NCBI GenBank assembly: GCA_016302435.1
Contig: JAEDNQ010000147.1
Coordinates: forward strand, 1-5,464
Length of the DNA stretch: 5,464 nt
From: Bacteroidaceae bacterium
GTDB taxonomy: Bacteria; Bacteroidota; Bacteroidia; Bacteroidales; Bacteroidaceae
Reading direction: 5' to 3'
In this document: in pieces, positions 1 through 5,464 of the stretch
How the letters are laid out: the number at the start of each line of letters is the position of its first letter
How positions within the stretch are numbered: position 1 is the stretch's first letter
Translations under genes and position numbers: made by a program
The notes under the pieces: model-generated
Told to the model about the DNA's origin: nothing
Databases searched by the model: none
Seen by the model: only the letters and a program-made list of their open reading frames with translations

Positions 1-63
1 CACACCAAAGACTGCCGAGTTCTAAAGAAACTCACATCAAAGACTGCTGAGTTCTAAAGAAAC
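1..63. repeat. Two tandem copies of a 32-bp repeat at the left edge
   Basis: Bases 1-31 and 33-63 match at 29 of 31 positions (period 32 bp); the two differences are both C/T. Shared cores are CAAAGACTGC and GAGTTCTAAAGAAAC. The first copy begins at the window edge, so the array may extend to the left. The copies are directly adjacent, with no spacers, so this is a minisatellite-like tandem repeat and not CRISPR. All forward frames meet stops at or near TTCTAA in each unit, and the 32-bp period breaks the reading frame, so coding is unlikely, although the tail of an upstream gene in frame 1 (stop at 55-57) cannot be fully excluded. Confidence 0.75.
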
Positions 64-82
64 GTATAGCAAATAGAAACAT

Positions 83-140
83 ATTGCGCACAGAGGCACA
101 ACTGTCAATCAGACAAGTCTCTGTGCGCAATTATTGTTTT
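83..140 (+). terminator. Rho-independent-type terminator hairpin
   Basis: A perfect 13-bp inverted repeat (ATTGCGCACAGAG at 83-95, CTCTGTGCGCAAT at 119-131) is extended inward by a G-U and a C-G pair. The 19-nt apical part contains a small nested TGTC/GACA stem. The 3' side runs into a T-rich stretch (TTATTGTTTT, 131-140), which fits termination of a plus-strand transcript coming from left of the window. The other side is only moderately T-rich when read on the minus strand, so weak bidirectional action is possible. It also insulates the GH115 gene from upstream transcription. Confidence 0.72.
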
Positions 141-170
141 AGAACAATCGATGCTTGATGCGCTTGAACC

Positions 171-203
171 TGTTACATGATGTGTCTCGCTTGTTACATA
201 ATG
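171..203 (+). promoter_or_regulatory. Paired direct repeat TGTTACATRATG, candidate operator
   Basis: TGTTACATGATG (171-182) and TGTTACATAATG (192-203) match at 11 of 12 bases and are spaced 21 bp start to start, about two helical turns, so both would face the same side of the helix. They end about 65 bp upstream of the -7 box. This spacing and placement are typical of an activator that binds direct repeats, such as the AraC-type domains of hybrid two-component systems that control glycan genes in Bacteroidetes. That link is inferred; no regulator gene is present in the window. Confidence 0.4.
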
Positions 204-268
204 CCGCAATGATACATTTTCTGATATTCGTGCAACATTATCTTATATATGTTGTAAATTATTTTTTG

Positions 269-276
269 TAACTTTG
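269..276 (+). promoter_or_regulatory. Bacteroidetes-type promoter -7 box for the GH115 gene
   Basis: TAACTTTG fits the Bacteroidetes sigma-ABfr -7 consensus TAnnTTTG exactly. No TTTG -33 element is seen at the usual distance of about 20 bp (the DNA there is TATATAT-rich; the nearest partial match is GTTG at 251-254, too close). A 6-bp inverted repeat, CAACAT (233-238) and ATGTTG (249-254), covers the expected -33 area and could be a regulator site. Transcription would start near 280-285, giving a leader of about 70 nt that includes a nine-T run (294-302) and a repeated AAAACATAA (283-291 and 312-320). Confidence 0.6.
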
Positions 277-331
277 CCTCCGAAAACATAATCTTTTTTT
301 TTAGAATTCTCAAAACATAAACCTAACAGAC

Positions 332-373
332 GTGAAACCAATACTTATAAACATGAAACGCATACTTATAATC
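332..373 (+). repeat. 21-bp tandem duplication spanning the start codon
   Basis: Bases 332-352 and 353-373 match at 17 of 21 positions (shared TGAAAC and ATACTTATAA). The downstream copy begins with the ATG chosen as the GH115 start; the upstream copy begins with GTG in the same frame. If the GTG were used, the protein would start MKPILINMKRILII, a visible repeat of its own N-terminus. The simplest reading is a duplication of the initiation region with the upstream start decayed to GTG. Confidence 0.65.
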
Positions 374-2818
374 ATTGTGGTAATGTTCGTCCTCCTCATG
401 GACGCACATGCCGACGGAACTCGATTCTGTATCTCAACCGAAAAGAAGGCTTCGGTGATAGTAGTAGACAAACGCGATTGGACAGGCGTCATACGCGCCT
501 CTCGCGACTTAAGTGAAGATGTACGCAAGGTCACAGGCACACCATGCGCGGTAGCCTTCGCCCCAGCCACACCAGAAGGCAACATCTTGGTAGGCACTAT
601 AGGCAAGAGCAAGCTCATCGACCGACTCATCAAACAAAAGAAGCTCGATGTGAGCCAGGTCAAGGGGAAATGGGAAACTTTCGTTATCGACGTTGTCGAA
701 GGCAATCTTGTCGTGGCAGGCAGCGACCGACGAGGCACTATCTATGGACTTTATGAGATAAGCCGCCGCATAGGCGTGTCTCCGTGGTACTGGTGGGCAG
801 ATGTGTCTGTGCCTCACAAGCCAGAGCTCTATTGGGACTGCGGACGATACGAGAGCCAAGAGCCTACTGTCCGATACCGAGGTGTCTTCATCAATGATGA
901 AGATTGGGGACTCAAACCCTGGTCTTCACACAACTTCGAGAAGGAACTGGGAGACATAGGTCCAAAGACATACGCACGCGTTTGTGAACTTCTGCTCAGA
1001 CTCCGCGCCAACATGTTGGCACCAGCCATGCATTCCTGCACAGGAGCTTTCTATTCCCATCCCGAAAGCAAGCAGGTAGCAGACTCCTTTGGCATCATCA
1101 TCACCACCTCCCATTGCGAACCCCTTCTGCTCAACAATGCAGCACAGAGCGAATGGGACCAAAGCCGCGATGGCGACTGGAACTACAAGACAAACCGAGA
1201 GACCATATACGGCAAATGGAACAATAGACTGTCAGAGGCAGCCCAATACGAGAATATATACACCCTCGCCATGAGAGGTCTGCATGACGCAGGGCTAAGA
1301 GGCAACTTGCCAATGGACGAACGTGTGCAGCTTATCGGGCGCGTGTTTGAAGACCAGCGACAATTGCTCACCAGCCACATAAAGGCAAAGGTGGAGGACA
1401 TACCGCAAATCTTCGTTCCCTACAAGGAGACAATGGACATATATGAGAACGGACTCAAGGTGCCCGACGATGTCACCCTCGTGTGGGTAGACGACAATTA
1501 CGGCTACCTCAAGCGAGTGTCTTCGCCCGAGGAACAACGACGTGCAGGAGGGTCAGGCGTCTATTACCACTTATCCTACCTCGGAGCCCCCCACGACTAT
1601 CTGTGGCTCAACACCACACCTCCCGTGCTCATGTACGAAGAACTCAAAAAAGCCTACGATGCAGGCGCCGACCGCTACTGGCTGCTCAACGTCGGAGACA
1701 TCAAACCCATGGAGTTAGGCATACAGACATTTGTGGACATGGCATGGGACATCCACAGCTTTAACATTGACAATGTCAACCGCCACCAGCCTCAGATGCT
1801 CGCCGCCCTCTTTGGTCCAGAGCACGAAAAGACCTTCCAGTCCATGCTCGATGACTATTACCGTCTCGCATGGAGCAGAAAGCCAGAGTACATGGGCTGG
1901 GAATATGAATGGGATGATGCAGCCCACACTGGCTTGAAGTCCACAGAATACTCCTTCCAAAACTATTGCGACGCACAGCAGCGACTTCTCGACTACGAGC
2001 GTCTGTCCTCACTGGCCCAAAGCCTTGACGACGGTTCGCCAGCCTATTTCGAGATGGTCCGTTTCCCCATACAGGCAGCATACCAGATGAACCGCAAGTT
2101 CCTCATGGCGCAACTGAATCAGGAACTCGTGGCAAAAGGACAACATGCCCAAGCCAACTGGGCAGCCAAACAGATGGAAGCCGCCTTTGACAGCATCAAT
2201 GCCCTCAACACCCAGTACAACAATCTGCTCGGCGGAAAGTGGGACGGCATGATGGCAGTACCTCCAGGCTTCTGCGCCCTCTACCATAACAAACCCGACG
2301 TGACATATACCCAAGGAGCAGGCGAGTCCCCCGTATGCCTCCTGCCCACACCCGAACCATTGGACAAATGCCATCTGGTCAATCTTTCTGACTACGAAAG
2401 CAAGAGTCAAGATGCCCGTTTGGTCAAGGGACTCGGATATGACTGGCAGGTCATGCAGCTCGGACAAGCCACTTACTCCTTTCCCGAAGTCACGAGCGAC
2501 ACCATTGAAGTGACCCTCTACATCTTACCCTTCTGGCCCCTTTATACAGGCAGAAGCAATGCGGTCAGCATCTCTGTCGATGGAGGAGTGCCACAGACTT
2601 TCGAGAATACATTCGTTGAATACTCACGCAGTTGGAAAGACCAAGTCATGCGCAACGGAGCAGTCTGCCGCCTGCAATTTGCCATTGACAAAACAAAGAA
2701 GCAGCACACCATCAGCCTTGCCGCCAAGGACTCATACCAGATGGTGCAGCGTGTCATCATCGACTGGGGAGGATTGAAACCATCCTATGTCGGACCCAGC
2801 AGCCTTTACAACCAGTGA
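353..2818 (+). CDS. Secreted glycoside hydrolase family 115 (alpha-glucuronidase-like)
   Basis: The 821-residue product resembles GH115 enzymes, which remove (4-O-methyl)glucuronic acid side chains from xylan-type polymers. The ATG at 353 is preferred over an in-frame GTG at 332 because it gives a compact signal peptide: MKR, a hydrophobic stretch at about 4-16, and DAHA followed by D21. No lipobox is seen, so a soluble periplasmic protein is expected. After an N-terminal alpha/beta domain, conserved blocks of the catalytic domain follow in order: YRGVFINDEDWGLKPW (175-190), NMLAPAMH (220-227), TSHCEP (252-257, where family members usually read SHHEP), MRGLHD (307-312), WVDDNYG (378-384), GVYYHLSYLGAPHDY (402-416) and LLNVGDIKPME (444-454). 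A helical segment and a GH115-type C-terminal beta domain (about 645-821, with SISVDGG and SYVGPSS) complete it. Length is normal and no frameshift is seen. I do not assign catalytic residues individually; E256 is a candidate. It stands alone, with its own promoter and no SusC/SusD partner nearby. Family assignment is firm; the exact substrate is inferred. Confidence 0.93.
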   Translation: MKRILIIIVVMFVLLMDAHADGTRFCISTEKKASVIVVDKRDWTGVIRASRDLSEDVRKVTGTPCAVAFAPATPEGNILVGTIGKSKLIDRLIKQKKLDVSQVKGKWETFVIDVVEGNLVVAGSDRRGTIYGLYEISRRIGVSPWYWWADVSVPHKPELYWDCGRYESQEPTVRYRGVFINDEDWGLKPWSSHNFEKELGDIGPKTYARVCELLLRLRANMLAPAMHSCTGAFYSHPESKQVADSFGIIITTSHCEPLLLNNAAQSEWDQSRDGDWNYKTNRETIYGKWNNRLSEAAQYENIYTLAMRGLHDAGLRGNLPMDERVQLIGRVFEDQRQLLTSHIKAKVEDIPQIFVPYKETMDIYENGLKVPDDVTLVWVDDNYGYLKRVSSPEEQRRAGGSGVYYHLSYLGAPHDYLWLNTTPPVLMYEELKKAYDAGADRYWLLNVGDIKPMELGIQTFVDMAWDIHSFNIDNVNRHQPQMLAALFGPEHEKTFQSMLDDYYRLAWSRKPEYMGWEYEWDDAAHTGLKSTEYSFQNYCDAQQRLLDYERLSSLAQSLDDGSPAYFEMVRFPIQAAYQMNRKFLMAQLNQELVAKGQHAQANWAAKQMEAAFDSINALNTQYNNLLGGKWDGMMAVPPGFCALYHNKPDVTYTQGAGESPVCLLPTPEPLDKCHLVNLSDYESKSQDARLVKGLGYDWQVMQLGQATYSFPEVTSDTIEVTLYILPFWPLYTGRSNAVSISVDGGVPQTFENTFVEYSRSWKDQVMRNGAVCRLQFAIDKTKKQHTISLAAKDSYQMVQRVIIDWGGLKPSYVGPSSLYNQ

Positions 2819-2845
2819 GGAACATTGCTGACGCCCTAAATGGAA

Positions 2846-2907
2846 AAGCCCTGACACCCATAGCTACCTCCACCCTTTAGGTGAAAGTGCTCTGAGTGCC
2901 AGGGCTT
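2846..2907. terminator. Hairpin between convergent genes, probable terminator
   Basis: AAGCCCTGACAC (2846-2857) pairs with GTGCCAGGGCTT (2896-2907) at 11 of 12 positions. The 38-nt loop contains a small CACC/GGTG stem (2871-2874 with 2880-2883). Read on the minus strand the stem is followed by TTTTCCATTT, a modest T-rich tail, so it better suits the end of the HD-protein transcript. On the plus strand no T run follows, so its effect on the GH115 transcript is uncertain. The rest of the 132-bp gap between the stop codons shows no other gene. Confidence 0.45.
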
Positions 2908-2950
2908 GCCATGCCGCCTGCATCTTCAGAATGCCATCCCGTCCTCCTCC

Positions 2951-3565
2951 TTAGCCCTGGCAGATGCGCTCTATCTCCTTTATCATCTCCTCAGGCAGCG
3001 AGAAACGCTTGTCAGCCCTCTGCGACCTTATCGCCGTCAGGAAATGAGGCAGCTCCGTCTGGTACACCTGCTTCATGTGCGCATTCGACTCGTTCGTGTT
3101 CGAGCAGGAGTAAGATATGTTGGCCAGACGGTCAGCCAGCTTCAGCATAGGAGCATAAGGCGTCTCGCGGATGCCCTGATAATACTTGTCGTTAGCCCTC
3201 TCCGCCCTTGTGCGACCTTTCTCGTTGGTCAGCGCATATACCATCTCCGTAGCCTGCCGAGCCTGGTCCTCGTCCATCCATCGCTTGGCAGTGCGCATCA
3301 CGTCGTTGTAGGTCTGCCTTGCATCCTCAATGCTGTCGTGGTAGAATGCGGCAAACAAGAACGGCACCACATCCGCCTCATTGTCACAGACAGCATAGCC
3401 ATACTTGCGCACACCGTCAGCCACCATGTCAAGATGGAAGCCATAAGGGTGAATCTTGTCATATCTCTGATTCACATGCTCGTGAAGCGCATGCGCACTC
3501 TCACGTATCTGGTCAATGACCTCAGCGTGCTTCCTAAGCGATTCGTAATATTCCTTCTCAGTCAT
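2951..3565 (-). CDS. HD-domain phosphohydrolase, small alarmone hydrolase-like
   Basis: The 204-residue protein has the signature of the RelA/SpoT-type HD hydrolase domain, which removes the 3'-pyrophosphate from (p)ppGpp using a metal ion. Visible motifs are H44 (GFHLDMVADG), the HD pair H76-D77 in YHDSIED with E80-D81 just after, and KLADRLAN (142-149) with D145 and N149, matching the order of metal and catalytic residues in Rel/SpoT and MESH1-like proteins. No synthetase, TGS or ACT domain is present, so it is a stand-alone hydrolase, probably cytoplasmic; there is no signal peptide. The start is the ATG at 3565; an in-frame ATG at 3652 would add 29 unconvincing residues and overlap the upstream gene by 10 bp. 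The 77-bp gap to that gene shows no clear promoter, so co-transcription is possible. Substrate is inferred: other nucleotides or nucleotide-like compounds remain possible. Confidence 0.72.
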   Translation of the reverse strand: MTEKEYYESLRKHAEVIDQIRESAHALHEHVNQRYDKIHPYGFHLDMVADGVRKYGYAVCDNEADVVPFLFAAFYHDSIEDARQTYNDVMRTAKRWMDEDQARQATEMVYALTNEKGRTRAERANDKYYQGIRETPYAPMLKLADRLANISYSCSNTNESNAHMKQVYQTELPHFLTAIRSQRADKRFSLPEEMIKEIERICQG

Positions 3566-3642
3566 AGTTGTAAATGATATTTTTTTAGAGGTAATAATTA
3601 TGCACACCCACTTAGGCGTCAGAATATGCCACATCCCTTCCT

Positions 3643-5232
3643 CTACGCCCACTCATAACCAATTATCGCCCCAGTCTCAGACGATATGATGATGCCTACC
3701 CTGTAGACCTTGCGTCCCTTCTCAGCGTATGGCAGACCATACCCCTTGTCCTCCAAATGCTTCAGGACACCAGAGGCTGTGTCGTCCATCTTGAAACCGA
3801 AGATGTATACATAGTCGGCACATTCGAGCACACAGTCCATGCGCCCTTGGCCCGCCAGCTTTTCCACGTAGGTGTTGTACTGGCTTAGAAGCTGCATGAT
3901 GAGGTACATAGCATACAGGAAGTGGCGCTCATGCTTCTTGTCGTCCCCCTTGCGCTGAAAACGGTCAGACACGTGCCAGAGGATGGAGGTGAGCTGGATG
4001 CTGAACTTGAAGACATCGCCCGAGCGGAGTGTGCGGTTGGCATCTTCTGCCCATGCGCTGTAATATCCCTTTGGCACGAAATAGTCGTCGGCAAGAATTG
4101 ACAGCAAGGCTGTCTTCAACGCCTCGTTGGGAAAGTCGAGACGATAGATGCTGAAGAAGGGACCATACCCCTTGATGGTCAGATACCCCTTCTGGTAGAA
4201 CATGGGCAGAGGCTTCTGCTCGCAGGGCCTGTAGCTGGCAAACTCCGAAGGCTCGTGCCCCTTGTTCGTCAGTTCGTTGAAAAACATGTCGTTGTCTGAC
4301 AGCAGCCCCATGAGGTAAGAGACCGTATCTTTCGAGAACCAGTAGTCCTTGAATTTCTTCTTCGCCAAAGATTTGAGTACAGCGTAAGTATTGAACACCT
4401 CAGTCAGGTTTTTGCTGAAGTGGTAGCTCGCGAACATCTGACAGAACTTGTCTTTTGCCACTTGCTCTTTCATCTCGTTTTTCCTTCCGAGCTCCCTCAC
4501 TCGTCTCTTGAAGACAGTGAACAGCTCCCCCTTCGTTATGCCGCATATAGCCTCATATTGAGGGTTATAGCTGATGTCTGTCGGCTGTTTGAAACCGCGG
4601 AACACACAGTCGTACGCCAACGTCGTCTCGCCCGTGATAAATACAAACTGCAGGTGCTCGTCGTCCAGCTTCAAGAAGTTGTAGAAAGCCTTCAGTCTCT
4701 CACGGTTGTAGTCAGTCAGAGATTGAATATCCCCATCGACGACAGGAGCGGCAATGTCCCTGCCTATCACGTCAGCTAACGGTCTGTCATACCCGTCAAT
4801 GAGCACCACGGCTCGTCTGCCCGTCTGCTCGTGAGCCGTTTTCAGCACCTCATGGAAGCGTGCGCCTAAAGGTGCGTCAGAGGACCTTATGCCATAAGCC
4901 TTCTCCGCACTCCCAATGTACTCGTCCATAGCTTCATCCAGCGCATTCGGCTCAGAGAAATCCATCTCGTCGAAGTCTATATGAAACACAGGATATACGT
5001 TCCACTCCGTCTCCAAGGAACTGACAGCGAGCTGGTCGAACAGTTCCTTCCTACCGAGGAAATAGTATTTGAGCGTAGACACGAGCACGCTCTTCCCGAA
5101 TTGTCGAGGTCGGCAGAGGAAATAGCTCTTGCCCTTTTTTACAAGGTCATACATCAGAGCCGTCTTGTCTACATATACATATTCGCCTTCGCGGATCTTT
5201 TCGAAACAATGTGTTCCTGTGGGGTATTTCAT
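3643..5232 (-). CDS. AAA-ATPase-like/PD-(D/E)XK family protein with substituted catalytic Glu residues
   Basis: The 529-residue protein matches the Bacteroidetes family that joins an N-terminal AAA-ATPase-like domain to a C-terminal PD-(D/E)XK nuclease-like domain; its cellular role is not established. The N-terminus is typical (MKYPTGTHCFEKI, then YVYVDKT at 18-24), so the ATG at 5232 is well supported. The Walker A-like motif is RPRQFGKS (41-48), where most members read RPRRFGKS. Walker B is LIDGYDRP (144-151), with Gly147 where the family has Glu. The sensor region TGETTLA (200-206) and the ASYHFS segment (268-273) also depart from the usual TGVSKF and DGYHF forms, while DISYNP, CGIT and KDYWF are retained. 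In the nuclease domain, GRMD (463-466) keeps the Asp, but FGFK (478-481) has Gly479 in place of the Glu of EFK. The frame is intact and length is normal, so it is not an obvious pseudogene. It lies downstream of the tail of a likely paralogue. A weak TAACTCTG (5272-5265) could be its -7 box. Confidence 0.88.
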   Translation of the reverse strand: MKYPTGTHCFEKIREGEYVYVDKTALMYDLVKKGKSYFLCRPRQFGKSVLVSTLKYYFLGRKELFDQLAVSSLETEWNVYPVFHIDFDEMDFSEPNALDEAMDEYIGSAEKAYGIRSSDAPLGARFHEVLKTAHEQTGRRAVVLIDGYDRPLADVIGRDIAAPVVDGDIQSLTDYNRERLKAFYNFLKLDDEHLQFVFITGETTLAYDCVFRGFKQPTDISYNPQYEAICGITKGELFTVFKRRVRELGRKNEMKEQVAKDKFCQMFASYHFSKNLTEVFNTYAVLKSLAKKKFKDYWFSKDTVSYLMGLLSDNDMFFNELTNKGHEPSEFASYRPCEQKPLPMFYQKGYLTIKGYGPFFSIYRLDFPNEALKTALLSILADDYFVPKGYYSAWAEDANRTLRSGDVFKFSIQLTSILWHVSDRFQRKGDDKKHERHFLYAMYLIMQLLSQYNTYVEKLAGQGRMDCVLECADYVYIFGFKMDDTASGVLKHLEDKGYGLPYAEKGRKVYRVGIIISSETGAIIGYEWA

Positions 5233-5296
5233 ATTCGAGTTGCGTTAGTGAGTGATACTTTGGGCAGAGTTACGAGATATCTGTGACATGGCATTA

Positions 5297-5387
5297 GGAG
5301 GGTTCTATAAAGGGGTGTTCTATAAATTAGCCAAGCAAAAGAGACACCATGATAGAAACATGAAAACTAATTTATAGAGCACCCCTT
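5297..5387. repeat. Inverted-repeat element with three copies of TTTATAGARCACCCC
   Basis: A 21-bp inverted repeat (5310-5330 against 5367-5387, 20 of 21 paired) encloses a 36-bp loop. A further copy of the 15-bp core sits directly outside the left arm: on the minus strand the motif is at 5326-5312 and again at 5311-5297 (13 of 15 identical), and on the plus strand at 5371-5385 (14 of 15). The right arm overlaps the TAA stop of the upstream gene. In the direction of transcription the hairpin could act as a terminator or RNA processing and stability element, but it is not followed by a T run. A small dispersed repeat or remnant of a mobile element is an alternative. No flanking target duplication is seen. 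Confidence 0.65.
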
Positions 5388-5464
5388 AATTCACTTTGAT
5401 GTGATTTTGTTCTATCTTGCACTCATGCTGTTTCGTCTCCTTGTCATAGCTGATGCCGACGAGG
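5386..5464 (-). CDS. C-terminal end of a probable AAA-ATPase/PD-(D/E)XK paralogue (partial)
   Basis: Only the last 25 codons and the TAA stop (5388-5386) lie in the window; the gene continues beyond the right edge. The residues LVGISYDKETKQHECKIEQ resemble the closing strand of the PD-(D/E)XK domain in this family, where a (K/R)VG(I/V) strand is followed by S..(T/K) and a short charged tail; the same place in the neighbouring complete protein reads RVGIIISSET. It has the same orientation as that gene and ends 153 bp before its start codon. Assignment rests on a short stretch and position, so it is moderate. No start or catalytic residues can be judged. Confidence 0.55.
   Translation of the reverse strand, partial: LVGISYDKETKQHECKIEQNHIKVN

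Noticed and set aside
1..63. CRISPR-like direct repeats
   Set aside because: The two units are directly adjacent with no spacer between them, and no cas gene is seen in the window.
310..738. Minus-strand open frame of 142 codons at the start of the GH115 gene
   Set aside because: Antisense to the signal peptide and N-terminal domain of a convincing gene, with no recognisable motif.
2906..3577. Long plus-strand open frame of 223 codons
   Set aside because: It lies antisense over the HD-protein gene, whose conserved HD and KLADRLAN motifs are clear on the minus strand. The plus-strand translation shows no recognisable domain and is biased toward Leu, Arg and Ser in the way expected of a shadow frame.
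3566..3652. Extended start of the HD protein at 3652
   Set aside because: The extra 29 residues look like translated intergenic DNA (including IIITSKK) and the start would lie inside the end of the upstream gene; the ATG at 3565 gives the natural N-terminus MTEKEYY.
4420..4779. Plus-strand open frame of 119 codons within the AAA/nuclease gene
   Set aside because: Complementary-strand shadow of conserved coding sequence, with no promoter or motif of its own.
5265..5272. TAACTCTG on the minus strand as the promoter of the AAA/nuclease gene
   Set aside because: It has one mismatch to TAnnTTTG and no -33 partner; too weak to list as a separate feature.
5297..5387. Complete insertion sequence or MITE
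   Set aside because: There are inverted repeats but no transposase, no target-site duplication and no second genomic copy to compare, so only the repeat element itself is reported.

Overview
The window looks like a piece of a Bacteroidales chromosome, probably Prevotella-like. Three things point there. The intergenic DNA upstream of the first gene carries a Bacteroidetes-type -7 box (TAACTTTG, fitting TAnnTTTG) and the gene starts lack clear Shine-Dalgarno sequences. The first gene is a secreted GH115 enzyme of the kind common in gut and rumen Bacteroidetes. The right half holds members of the AAA-ATPase-like/PD-(D/E)XK family that is strongly expanded in that phylum. The genus is an inference.

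Layout. Bases 1-352 are non-coding: two copies of a 32-bp tandem repeat at the left edge, a strong hairpin terminator (83-131), a pair of 12-bp direct repeats one 21-bp step apart (171-203), a promoter -7 box (269-276), and a leader whose end is duplicated over the start codon. Bases 353-2818 (+) encode a periplasmic GH115 alpha-glucuronidase-like enzyme. It converges, across a 132-bp gap with a hairpin, on a minus-strand group. Read in the direction of transcription (right to left) that group is: the last 25 codons of a probable AAA-ATPase/PD-(D/E)XK protein (5386-5464), an inverted-repeat element (5297-5387), a complete 529-residue AAA-ATPase-like/PD-(D/E)XK protein (3643-5232), and a 204-residue HD-domain protein resembling small alarmone ((p)ppGpp) hydrolases (2951-3565).

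How the parts work together. The GH115 gene appears to be a single-gene unit that would remove (methyl)glucuronic acid from xylan-type glycans; no SusC/SusD or regulator gene is visible beside it. The right half is unrelated to glycan use. Its most striking feature is that the complete AAA/nuclease protein has Gly in place of Glu in both the Walker B motif (LIDGYD) and the nuclease ExK motif (FGFK), while remaining a full-length open frame. It may be a catalytically dead paralogue, possibly kept for binding or regulation, or a gene in early decay. Whether it works with the downstream HD hydrolase is open; order and strand allow co-transcription but nothing in the sequence proves it.
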